Positions 1 through 6,637 of a stretch of DNA of 8,419 nt are shown piece after piece; position 1 is the stretch's first letter, and each line of letters starts with the position of its first letter. Position numbers and translations under genes: made by a program. Source of the DNA: Treponema sp. (GTDB lineage: Bacteria; Spirochaetota; Spirochaetia; Treponematales; Breznakiellaceae); NCBI GenBank assembly GCA_031255875.1, contig JAIRRR010000181.1:1-8419 (forward strand). Direction: 5' to 3'. The notes beneath the pieces were generated by a model. The model saw nothing but the letters and a program-made list of their open reading frames with translations. It did not search any database and was not told where the DNA came from.

Positions 1-2
1 AC

Positions 3-1301
3 ATGAAGAAGATTGTTCTCGCCTATTCGGGCGGGCTGGATACCACGGTGATTATCCCCTGGCTGAAAGAGAATCAGGATTGCGAGATTGTCGCGGTTTG
101 CGTGGATGTGGGCCAGGAAGCGGACTGGAAGGCCATCAAGCAGCGGGCCCTGGATACCGGGGCCGCGTCCTGCGTTGTTGTAGACGCGAAAAAAGAGTAT
201 GTGGAGGATTATGTGTGGCCGGCCCTCAAGGCGGGCGCCCTCTACGAGGACAAGTACCTGCTGGGGACTTCCACCGCGCGGCCCCTTATTGCCAAGGTCC
301 TGGTGGACACGGCCAGGAAGGAGAAGGCCCAGGCCATAGCCCACGGGGCTACCGGCAAGGGAAACGACCAGGTGCGTTTCGAGCTGGGTATAACGGCTTT
401 CGCCCCGGACCTGGAAATTATCGCCCCGTGGCGGACCTGGCGGCTCAAGAGCCGCGAAGACGAGATCCGCTACCTCCAAAGGCGGAAGCTCCCGGTCCCC
501 ATGAAAAGGAGGGATTCCTACAGCAGGGACGACAACCTCTGGCATGTTTCCCACGAAGGGCTTGAGCTTGAGGACCCTGCCAGCGAGCCCGATCTCAAGC
601 GCATGCTTAAAATGACCGTCCCCCCGGAAAAAGCGCCCAATAAGCCCGAGTACGTTGAAATAGATTTCGAGAAGGGCATACCCACAGCGGTGAACGGCAA
701 GGCCATGGACGGCGTCTCCCTGATCAAAACCCTGAACCAGACAGGCGGGGCCCACGGGATAGGCATTACCGATCTGGTGGAAAACCGCGTGGTGGGGATG
801 AAGAGCCGCGGCGTTTACGAAACCCCCGGGGGGAGCATTCTCTACTACGCCCACCAGGAGCTGGAGCATATCTGCCTTGACCGGCAGACCTACGCGTTTA
901 AACAGCAGGCGGCCCTGAAAATGGGCGAGCTGATCTACGGCGGCCTTTGGTTTACCCCGCTCAGGGAGGCGCTTTCCGCCTTCGCGGACAGCACCCAGAA
1001 AACCGTTACCGGCAGGGTGCGGCTCAAACTTTACAAGGGCAGCATCAGCCCGGCCGGCACGAGCTCGCCGTATTCGCTTTACAACGCGAATATTGCCAGT
1101 GTTACCACCGGCGATCTCTACAACCACGCGGACGCCAAGGGATTTATCCGGCTCTACGGGCTGCCGGTTCTGGTCCGTTCCCTGCTCAGCCTGGGCGGCA
1201 AGGCGGCGGCAAAAGACGCGGCCAAAGCGAAAAAAACTCCGACAGGGGCATCGGGAAAGGCCAGGGCCAAGACGGCCCGGGGCGGCAATTCCAAGACTTG
1301 A
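3..1301 (+). CDS. argG: Argininosuccinate synthase with Lys/Ala-rich C-terminal tail
   Basis: Cytoplasmic enzyme that joins citrulline and aspartate, using ATP, to make argininosuccinate, the penultimate step of arginine synthesis. The N-type ATP pyrophosphatase loop AYSGGLDTT lies at residues 7-15. Other family blocks seen are [11 protein letters not shown] (88-98), [14 protein letters not shown] (114-127), [19 protein letters not shown] (174-192), and [16 protein letters not shown] (337-352) followed by [12 protein letters not shown]. The catalytic core ends near residue 399, matching the usual length of about 400. The remaining 33 residues form a tail of roughly one third Ala and one third Lys/Arg, which is not part of the family fold. 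The ATG sits two bases from the window edge, so its ribosome binding site and promoter are not visible. The start fits because family homology begins at once ([10 protein letters not shown]). argH follows on the same strand after 236 bp. The identification is secure; the role of the tail is unknown. Confidence 0.97.
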   Translation: MKKIVLAYSGGLDTTVIIPWLKENQDCEIVAVCVDVGQEADWKAIKQRALDTGAASCVVVDAKKEYVEDYVWPALKAGALYEDKYLLGTSTARPLIAKVLVDTARKEKAQAIAHGATGKGNDQVRFELGITAFAPDLEIIAPWRTWRLKSREDEIRYLQRRKLPVPMKRRDSYSRDDNLWHVSHEGLELEDPASEPDLKRMLKMTVPPEKAPNKPEYVEIDFEKGIPTAVNGKAMDGVSLIKTLNQTGGAHGIGITDLVENRVVGMKSRGVYETPGGSILYYAHQELEHICLDRQTYAFKQQAALKMGELIYGGLWFTPLREALSAFADSTQKTVTGRVRLKLYKGSISPAGTSSPYSLYNANIASVTTGDLYNHADAKGFIRLYGLPVLVRSLLSLGGKAAAKDAAKAKKTPTGASGKARAKTARGGNSKT

Positions 1302-1306
1302 ATTTG

Positions 1307-1327
1307 CCCGGCGCCCGCGACGCCGGG
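1307..1327 (+). other. GC-rich hairpin just after argG stop
   Basis: Arms CCCGGCG (1307-1313) and CGCCGGG (1321-1327) can form a perfect 7-bp stem around a 7-nt loop, starting 6 nt after the argG stop. No T-run follows, so this is not a classical intrinsic terminator. A competing pairing of GGGGGC (1325-1330) with GCCCCC (1349-1354) is also possible. It may protect the 3' end of the argG transcript, or be a by-product of very high local GC. Confidence 0.35.
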
Positions 1328-1414
1328 GGCCGGGTAAAGGGCCGGGGAGCCCCCAAAGGCCGAGGTTTTCCCGGGCTTGCTAGCAGTTTGTCGCGCTTTG
1401 CGCTTAAAACCCCA

Positions 1415-1439
1415 AAAAATCGCCGATGAGGCGATTTTT
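1415..1439 (+). terminator. Terminator-like hairpin between argG and argH
   Basis: The arms AAAAATCGCC (1415-1424) and GGCGATTTTT (1430-1439) form a perfect 10-bp stem with loop GATGA. The GC-containing upper stem followed by five T on the + strand has the shape of a weak intrinsic terminator. The A-run before it makes it symmetrical, so it could act on either strand. Its position would reduce read-through from argG into argH, or serve as an attenuator. An outer pairing of GCAGTTTG (1383-1390) with CAAACTGC (1446-1453) could enclose it. Confidence 0.5.
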
Positions 1440-1473
1440 ACCCTGCAAACTGCGAAAGTGCGCCGGATAATCG

Positions 1474-1505
1474 GGATTTTTGCGTTACCGATAGCGCAAA
1501 AATCC
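1474..1505 (+). repeat. Long inverted repeat upstream of argH
   Basis: GGATTTTTGCG (1474-1484) and CGCAAAAATCC (1495-1505) are perfect complements over 11 bp. The inner bases add a T-G wobble and two A-T pairs, giving about 14 bp around a CCGA loop. No T-run follows on the + strand, so it is not an obvious terminator. It ends 19 nt before the argH ribosome binding site. A further stem, TGTCGCGCTT (1389-1398) with AAGTGCGACA (1508-1517, one G-T wobble), would enclose both this hairpin and the one at 1415-1439. The whole stretch from 1383 to 1517 therefore looks like a multi-branched element, either a regulatory leader or a dispersed palindromic repeat. Confidence 0.5.
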
Positions 1506-1524
1506 ACAAGTGCGACAGGCCGCT

Positions 1525-1531
1525 AAAGGAG
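1525..1531 (+). promoter_or_regulatory. argH ribosome binding site, fixes TTG start
   Basis: AAAGGAG lies 6 nt before the TTG at 1538. It is a near-ideal Shine-Dalgarno sequence and decides the start: the first in-frame ATG is codon 61, well inside conserved sequence, and the in-frame GTG at codon 20 has no such site before it. Confidence 0.75.
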
Positions 1532-1537
1532 CTTCCA

Positions 1538-2998
1538 TTGCCTGAAACAACCAAAAGAGGCGGCGATTCCGCCGGGCCCGCGAAAAAGCCCGCAGTGCTT
1601 TGGGCGGGAAGGCTGGAGGAGAAGCCCGGGGAAGAGGCTTTCGCGTTCCAGTCCTCGATCGGCGTTGACCAGCGCCTGGCCCTGGACGATATCAGGGGAA
1701 GCCGGGCCCACGTAGCCATGCTGGGAAGCCAGGGCATTATTCCCCAGGAAACGGCCGGGGCCCTGGACGCCGAACTGATCAGGATTGCCGAGGATATTTC
1801 GAAGGGCGGGCTGGAAATCGATCCGCGCTGCGAGGATATCCACTCGTTTATCGAGGGGATCCTCACCGAAAAGCTCGGGGCGCCCGGGCGCATGGTCCAT
1901 GCCGGGAGAAGCCGGAACGATCAGGTTGTCCTTGACTTCAGGCTCTGCCTGAAGCGGGCGGTGCCGGAGATCCAGGCGGAGCTTGCGGAAACGATACGGG
2001 CGCTCCTGGATGTGGCGGAAAAACACGCGGCCGACGTCATGCCCGGCTATACCCATCTGCAAAGGGCCCAGCCTGTAACCCTGGGACACCACCTTGCGGC
2101 CTGGTGCGCGGGCCTGGAACGGGACCTCGGCCGCTTCGGCGACGCCCTGGAACGGCTGGACCAGTGCCCGCTGGGGGCCGGGGCGCTTGCCGGTTCGACG
2201 CTCCCGCTGGACAGGGAAATGACGGCGCGGCTGCTGGGATTCAGCCGGCCCAGCCTCAACTCCATGGATTCCGTGGCGGACCGGGACTTTGCCCTGGAGC
2301 TTGCCTCGGCGGCGGCGATACTGTCCGTCCACCTTTCCCGCTTCTGCGAGGATCTGATCCTGTGGGCCAGCGAGGAATTCGGCTTTGTCGAGCTTGCCGA
2401 AAAGTGGAGCACCGGCTCTTCCATTATGCCCCAGAAAAAAAACCCCGATTTCGCGGAACTTATCCGGGGCAAGTCCGGGAGGGCTATCGGCAATCTGGTT
2501 ACGCTGCTCGCCCTGCTCAAGGGGCTGCCCTACGCCTACGACAAGGATCTCCAGGAAGACAAGGAAGCGCTCTTCGACACCCTGGACACGGCCCGCTCCT
2601 GCCTCCGCATGTTCCGGGGCATGGTCGCGAGCGCCGGGTTCAACACCCGCCGCATGGAAGCCGCCTGTTCCGGCGGCTTCCTGGAGGCCACCGACGCGGC
2701 GGAATACCTGGTGCGCAAGGGCCTCCCCTTCCGCCTGGCGCACGAAGTCGCCGCCCGTCTGGTACGCGACTGCATCGCCGCAGGCCAGCGCGGCATCGCC
2801 GAGCGTTCCCTGGCGGAGCTGAAACAGCGCTCCCCCCTGTTCGAGGCCGATATTTACACGGCCATTACCCCGGCGGCGATGGTGTCCGCCCGCAGCCTTC
2901 CCGGCGGCCCGGCCCCGGAAGAGGTGCTCCGGCAGATAGAGGCGCTGCGCAGGCGGGTTGCGTCGCAGCCGCCTAATTCGAGTCTGTCCGCAAAGTAA
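1538..2998 (+). CDS. argH: Argininosuccinate lyase, TTG start
   Basis: Cytoplasmic lyase of the fumarase/aspartase superfamily that splits argininosuccinate into arginine and fumarate, the last step of arginine synthesis; it acts as a homotetramer. Family blocks are LWAGRL (21-26), EDIHSFIEGIL (99-109), HAGRSRNDQV (121-130), MPGYTHLQRAQPVTLGHH (168-185) with the catalytic-region Thr172-His173, and the superfamily signature GSSIMPQKKNPD (293-304) with the mobile-loop serines Ser294/Ser295. The length of 486 exceeds the usual 460 or so because of about 20 extra N-terminal residues, rich in Lys, Gly and Pro, before the conserved LWAGRL. Most homologues read HTGRSRNDQ where this one has HAGRSRNDQ. 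The last five codons before the stop lie inside the inverted repeat at 2982-3016. It follows argG on the same strand and may share its transcript if the hairpins between them are read through. Confidence 0.96.
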   Translation: MPETTKRGGDSAGPAKKPAVLWAGRLEEKPGEEAFAFQSSIGVDQRLALDDIRGSRAHVAMLGSQGIIPQETAGALDAELIRIAEDISKGGLEIDPRCEDIHSFIEGILTEKLGAPGRMVHAGRSRNDQVVLDFRLCLKRAVPEIQAELAETIRALLDVAEKHAADVMPGYTHLQRAQPVTLGHHLAAWCAGLERDLGRFGDALERLDQCPLGAGALAGSTLPLDREMTARLLGFSRPSLNSMDSVADRDFALELASAAAILSVHLSRFCEDLILWASEEFGFVELAEKWSTGSSIMPQKKNPDFAELIRGKSGRAIGNLVTLLALLKGLPYAYDKDLQEDKEALFDTLDTARSCLRMFRGMVASAGFNTRRMEAACSGGFLEATDAAEYLVRKGLPFRLAHEVAARLVRDCIAAGQRGIAERSLAELKQRSPLFEADIYTAITPAAMVSARSLPGGPAPEEVLRQIEALRRRVASQPPNSSLSAK

Positions 2999-3016
2999 CC
3001 GACTTTGTGGACAGAC
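2982..3016. terminator. Inverted repeat between convergent argH and kinase genes
   Basis: GTCTGTCCGCAAAGT (2982-2996) and ACTTTGTGGACAGAC (3002-3016) form a 15-bp stem, with one G-T wobble, around the loop AACCG. It lies between two convergent genes and overlaps the argH stop (TAA, 2996-2998); the kinase stop is two bases beyond its right arm. Placement suggests a shared transcript end or mRNA-stabilising hairpin for both genes. Neither side has a T-run, so factor-independent termination is not certain. Confidence 0.55.
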
Positions 3017-3017
3017 A

Positions 3018-5051
3018 CTAATTCATATAGGCCCTGAGTTTCTTTATCGCTTCGTCAAAGTCAACGGGCTTTCCCAGGTGATCGTTCATCCCTGCGGCAA
3101 GGCACATTTCCACGTCTTCCCGGAATACATTGGCGGTCATGGCGATAATGGGTATTTCCTTTGAAAATTCCGGGGATTTTTGCTTGCGGAAAGACTCTTC
3201 CAGGGTGCGGATTCTGCGGGTCGCCTCTATGCCGTCCATTTCGGGCATGTGGATGTCCATAAGGATGCACTGGTACTTCCCCGGATTCTCCTGGAACATG
3301 CGTACCGCCTCCGCGCCGTTTTCCGCGCAGTCAACTTCTGCCGCAGTGTCCTCCAGCATCGCCAGGGCGATTTCCCGGTTTATTTCCATATCTTCCGCGA
3401 GCAGTATGGCCTTCCCGGAGAAGATATTCCCGGCTGCCTCGTCTGCTTCCCGGGCCGCCGGCACGGCCTCTCCGGCGGAAAGGCCCGGCGCGGCATGCCC
3501 GGCCGGCGGGGGCCCGCTTTCCGGCCCGGCCCGGAGCCCCGAAGCGCCCGGGCGGACGGCGATCTCGAAGGCAAACGTGGAACCGCAGCCCGGCCGGGAT
3601 TCCACCCAGATCCTGCCGCCCATCAGTTCCACGATGCTTTTGCAGATGGAGAGGCCGAGCCCCACGCCCTCGTGCTTCCGGGAAAACCCCCCCTCGCCCT
3701 GCTCGAAAAGCATAAAGATCCTGTCGCGCTGTTCCTCGGCTATTCCGATGCCGGTGTCGCTTATTTCAAAACGCAGGCGCAGGGCGCTGCCCTGGAAAAC
3801 CGTCCGTCGGACTCCCAGGGCGATGCGGCCTTTCGGGGGGGTGAATTTAATCGCGTTGGAGAGCAGGTTCGTCAGCACCTGGGAGAGCCGGTGCTCGTCC
3901 GCGATGACAAGCCGGGGTATGTCACCATCGATGGAAGCATTGAATGTATGCTGTTTTTCGTCGATGCGGAAGGACATCATCTCCGTTACCCGGTGGATCA
4001 TCCGGTAAAGATCGAATTCCGCGCTTACAAGCTGGAACTTCCCCGCGTCGAGCCGGGACATGTCCAGGATGTCGGTAATGACCCCCAGGAGGTGGACCGA
4101 AGCCTCGCTGATCTTGGGAAGGCAGTAGGCCACTTTCTCCGGATCCTGGGAATACTGCTTCGCTATGGCGGTCATCCCGATGATCGCGTTGAGGGGGGTG
4201 CGCATCTCGTGGCTCATCCGGGCGAGGAAGCTGGTTTTGGCGGCGTTGGACCTTTCGGCCTGTTCCTTGGCGGCAAGGATTTCCTTTTCGGCGATTTTCA
4301 GATTGCTGATATCGACGCTGTGCTCCAGGTGGACAAGGGCGCCGTTGCTCCATTCGATCAGGCCGCTTGTATTTTTGTAGTACCGGCCGGTAAGCGGGTT
4401 AAATTCTTCCCATACGATAACCTTGTCCTTGTCCTGTTTCAACTTTCCGAGCGGGCAGAAGGAACAGGGGCCGTCCTGGTTTTTCTGGAACGTCTTCCAG
4501 CAGAGATTCCCTATCACCCGGCCGTCCAGGCCGAAGCGCTGCTTCATGGACTCGTTGATAAAGAGAATCCGGTACGTTTCGGGATCGGAGACAAAGAGGA
4601 AGGCTTCGATGCCGTTAAAAATGCTCCGGAAAACGTTGGTGGACATGGTGGACTGGGCCATTTTGTCCAGCATGTTGTTTATCGAAGCGGTGAGCGACTG
4701 TATTTCCAGAAAAGTCCCCTGGTTTATCTCGAGGCGGCAATTCGAGGTGATCTTGTGGATATCCCTGGCGAGGCGCTCGATAGGGCGGAGTACGGAGTAG
4801 CCCACCAGCGCGTAATGGACGAAAACTGTCAGCGAGAAAAAGCATACAAAGCCCAGGACAAGCCGGTTGAGCCATACCAGGGTACTGCCGCCCGCTTCCG
4901 GAAAGCCGGGAATCTCCGGCAGGAGGAGGCGGAACACGGCGATTGTCAGAAGCACCGCCACGGCCAGGGTGGTGCCAAGGGTGAGAATGACCTTTATTCG
5001 CAGGGAAGATCCCCATTTATCCGACACTGGCGCGGCTCCAACTCTCTCCAT
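3018..5051 (-). CDS. Membrane hybrid histidine kinase (TM-HAMP-PAS-HisKA-HATPase-REC)
   Basis: Inner-membrane sensor kinase of 677 residues. Two hydrophobic segments (about 19-44 and 62-86) bracket a short outside loop of under 20 residues, too small for a typical periplasmic sensor domain. A HAMP-like linker (about 87-139) follows, then a PAS domain (about 141-250) with Cys184, Cys196 and Cys199 in a C-x11-CSFCP pattern. HisKA has the phospho-acceptor His281 in [16 protein letters not shown]. The ATPase domain shows the N box ([11 protein letters not shown], 393-403), G1 (DTGIG, 432-436) and G2 (GVGLGLSI, 462-469). A linker rich in Ala, Pro and Gly (about 501-543) leads to a receiver domain with Glu553-Asp554, phospho-acceptor Asp599 ([11 protein letters not shown]), Thr639 and Lys661. 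All key residues are intact, so it should be active. The ATG start is poorly supported: a GTG at codon 9 (5027) has a better ribosome binding site. The gene is convergent with argH and divergent from the MCE operon. Signal and target are unknown. Confidence 0.93.
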   Translation of the reverse strand: MERVGAAPVSDKWGSSLRIKVILTLGTTLAVAVLLTIAVFRLLLPEIPGFPEAGGSTLVWLNRLVLGFVCFFSLTVFVHYALVGYSVLRPIERLARDIHKITSNCRLEINQGTFLEIQSLTASINNMLDKMAQSTMSTNVFRSIFNGIEAFLFVSDPETYRILFINESMKQRFGLDGRVIGNLCWKTFQKNQDGPCSFCPLGKLKQDKDKVIVWEEFNPLTGRYYKNTSGLIEWSNGALVHLEHSVDISNLKIAEKEILAAKEQAERSNAAKTSFLARMSHEMRTPLNAIIGMTAIAKQYSQDPEKVAYCLPKISEASVHLLGVITDILDMSRLDAGKFQLVSAEFDLYRMIHRVTEMMSFRIDEKQHTFNASIDGDIPRLVIADEHRLSQVLTNLLSNAIKFTPPKGRIALGVRRTVFQGSALRLRFEISDTGIGIAEEQRDRIFMLFEQGEGGFSRKHEGVGLGLSICKSIVELMGGRIWVESRPGCGSTFAFEIAVRPGASGLRAGPESGPPPAGHAAPGLSAGEAVPAAREADEAAGNIFSGKAILLAEDMEINREIALAMLEDTAAEVDCAENGAEAVRMFQENPGKYQCILMDIHMPEMDGIEATRRIRTLEESFRKQKSPEFSKEIPIIAMTANVFREDVEMCLAAGMNDHLGKPVDFDEAIKKLRAYMN
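5036..5039 (-). promoter_or_regulatory. Candidate ribosome binding site for a shorter kinase start
   Basis: On the minus strand GGAG (5039 down to 5036) lies 8 nt before an in-frame GTG at 5027. The annotated ATG at 5051 has only a C-rich stretch and TGTTATT before it, with no purine-rich site. The kinase may therefore start at GTG 5027 and be 669 residues long; no domain would be affected. Confidence 0.4.
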
Positions 5052-5114
5052 AATAACACAGGGGGTTACAGTTTCCTATACAATTTTTTTCCGTTTCGTA
5101 GTAGTATTTAATGA
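5052..5114. promoter_or_regulatory. AT-rich divergent start region, kinase versus MCE operon
   Basis: This 63-bp gap between the divergent kinase and permease genes is clearly richer in A and T than its surroundings and must carry start signals for both. On the + strand TATACAAT (5077-5084) resembles a -10 element. The best -35 match is only ATAACA (5053-5058), at 18-bp spacing. On the minus strand I see no convincing pair. There is no clear operator palindrome. The promoter reading is weak; the position is the main argument. Confidence 0.35.
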
Positions 5115-5885
5115 GTGAATGCGGCGACCAGGAAAATAAAAGAGATCCTGTACGATCTGGGCTTTTTTACCCGGATCCTCAAGGGCATTCCGGTTTTTGT
5201 ATTCCGGGGCAAGGTATCCCACCGCATCCTTGTCATGCAGATACTCTTTACCTTCGTGGAAGCCCTGGGCATCTCCACGCTTTTGGCCCTGGGTATCGGG
5301 GCTGCGGTGAACATTGTCGGCATGCCTTTTCTGGCGGACCTTTCCCAGGAGCGCTTTATCTACCCCCTGCTCATCACCATTGTTACCCGCGAGCTGGGGC
5401 CGCTGCTCGCGGCGTTTATCATCATCGCCCGCTCGGCGACGGCCATCGCCACGGAAATCGCCGGCATGGTAATTTCCCACGAGGTGGAGGCCTATATCTC
5501 CGTGGGCGTTGATCCCATCGAGCATATCGCGGTCCCGCGCTTTTTGGGCGTCACCGTCTCCCTCTTCCTCCTCAACATGTACTTTTCGTTCTTCGGGCTT
5601 GCGGGATCTTTCCTGGTGGCCCAGCTCTTCAACCCCCTGCCGGCGGCGGCCTATTTCGGCAACCTCTTGCAGGCCCTGGCCCTCCAGGACATCCTGGTCT
5701 CCATGACCAAGAGCGTGGTCTTCGGGATGATCATCAGTTCCATGGCCATAATCGAAGGCTTTTCGGTGGAGCGGGCCAGTACGGAGGTTCCCGTGGCCGG
5801 GCTCAGGGCGGTAAGTTCCGCCTTTGCCGGCAGCATCGTGGCGGACCTGATCCTTTCGGCCCTGTACTACGCGGCCCTGGTATAG
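5115..5885 (+). CDS. MlaE-like ABC permease of an MCE lipid transporter
   Basis: Inner-membrane permease of the MlaE/TrbO-like family (phospholipid ABC transport), 256 residues against a usual 260 or so. Family hallmarks are TRELGPLLAAFIIIARSATA (91-110) continuing to EI at 114-115, and EVEAYISVGVDPIEHIAVPR (123-142), which matches the conserved E-A-x-x-x-G-x-D-P-x-x-x-x-x-x-P-R block. About five hydrophobic segments follow a short amphipathic N-terminus, ending in a hydrophobic helix at about 237-256. No STAS (MlaB-like) domain is fused to it and none lies beside it. The GTG start at 5115 lacks a clear ribosome binding site, but the next in-frame ATG (codon 41) would remove conserved sequence. 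An ATG at 5111 is out of frame. It heads a four-gene operon and is followed after 14 bp by its ATPase. Substrate, expected to be a lipid, is inferred from the family. Confidence 0.9.
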   Translation: MNAATRKIKEILYDLGFFTRILKGIPVFVFRGKVSHRILVMQILFTFVEALGISTLLALGIGAAVNIVGMPFLADLSQERFIYPLLITIVTRELGPLLAAFIIIARSATAIATEIAGMVISHEVEAYISVGVDPIEHIAVPRFLGVTVSLFLLNMYFSFFGLAGSFLVAQLFNPLPAAAYFGNLLQALALQDILVSMTKSVVFGMIISSMAIIEGFSVERASTEVPVAGLRAVSSAFAGSIVADLILSALYYAALV

Positions 5886-5899
5886 GGCCGGGGGCTGCC

Positions 5900-6637
5900 A
5901 TGAATAACCCGCTGATAGAGCTGCGCAATGTTAGTTTTACGGCCCAGGGCAACCGGATAGTCGAGGGCGTTTCCCTCAAATTCGCGGAGGGGACCGCTAC
6001 GGCCCTGGCCGGGCCGTCGGGAGGCGGCAAGAGCACGGTGCTCAAGCTGGCCGCCGGGATTCTGGTCCCGGACCGGGGCGAGGTGCGCTACCGGGGGCAG
6101 AATATCGCCGCCTTTACCTGGGGGCAGAACCTGGACTTCCGCAAGGAAACGGCGGTGGTCTTCCAGGATTCCGCGCTCTGGGCCAACCAGACCCTGTACC
6201 AAACCCTGGAACTGCCCCTGAGCATCCACTACCCCCTGATGAGCGGGAAGGAGCGGGAACAGCGTATCCGCGAGGTGGTGTCCGAAGTGGGGTACAGGCG
6301 GGACCTTATGGTAAGGCCGGCCCTGCTTTCGATAGGCGAGCAGAAACTTATCGGCTTTGCCCGGGCCATGCTCTGCCGGCCGGCCGTGCTTTTTCTGGAC
6401 GAATGGACCGAATCCCTGGACGACGAGGCCGGCGGTCGCCTGGTTTCCCTGGCCCGGCGTTTCAAATCCGAGGGGAACACCCTTATATTTATCAGCCACG
6501 ATTTTGATCTGGTTTCAAACCTTTCCGACTGTGTTATCATGATTAACGGCGGGAAAGTTTCCGCGAATGTAAGCCGCGAGGAGCTTATCCGGAACACAAA
6601 GGTGGCGGGCATAATAGAAGAAGGGATGAACGAATGA
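5900..6637 (+). CDS. MlaF-like ABC ATPase with deviating signature motif
   Basis: Cytoplasmic ATPase expected to drive the MlaE-like permease, 245 residues. Walker A is GPSGGGKST (38-46), with Lys44. The Q-loop is VVFQDSALWANQTL (86-99), with Gln89. Walker B is AVLFLDE (162-168), with Asp167 and catalytic Glu168. The switch is FISHD, with His200. Two usual motifs deviate: the signature reads LSIGEQ (143-148) instead of LSGGQ/LSGGM, and the residue after the catalytic Glu is Trp169 where Pro is usual (DEWTESLD for DEP-x-x-x-LD). Ser144 and Gly146, the residues expected to contact the partner ATP, are kept, so activity is likely. The gene starts 14 bp after the permease, with a weak G-rich ribosome binding site, and overlaps the next gene by 4 bp (ATGA), indicating translational coupling. 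Assignment to the MlaF group rests on motifs plus context. Confidence 0.9.
   Translation: MNNPLIELRNVSFTAQGNRIVEGVSLKFAEGTATALAGPSGGGKSTVLKLAAGILVPDRGEVRYRGQNIAAFTWGQNLDFRKETAVVFQDSALWANQTLYQTLELPLSIHYPLMSGKEREQRIREVVSEVGYRRDLMVRPALLSIGEQKLIGFARAMLCRPAVLFLDEWTESLDDEAGGRLVSLARRFKSEGNTLIFISHDFDLVSNLSDCVIMINGGKVSANVSREELIRNTKVAGIIEEGMNE

Noticed and set aside
1302..1537. Arginine operator (ARG box) or T-box riboswitch ahead of argH
   Set aside because: No 18-bp ARG-box-like AT palindrome and no T-box sequence or specifier arrangement could be recognised, despite the hairpins.
1523..2743. 406-codon open frame on the - strand opposite argH
   Set aside because: Mirror of the argH coding frame; no motifs or ribosome binding site. 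The + strand product is certain.
3180..5111. 643-codon open frame on the + strand, antisense to the whole hybrid kinase
   Set aside because: The minus-strand frame encodes a complete kinase with every motif intact. The antisense frame shows no recognisable domain and is a typical by-product of high-GC codon use.
5111..5512. ATG at 5111 opening a 133-codon frame four bases before the permease start
   Set aside because: Its product is a low-complexity shadow. The overlapping GTG frame encodes conserved MlaE sequence.
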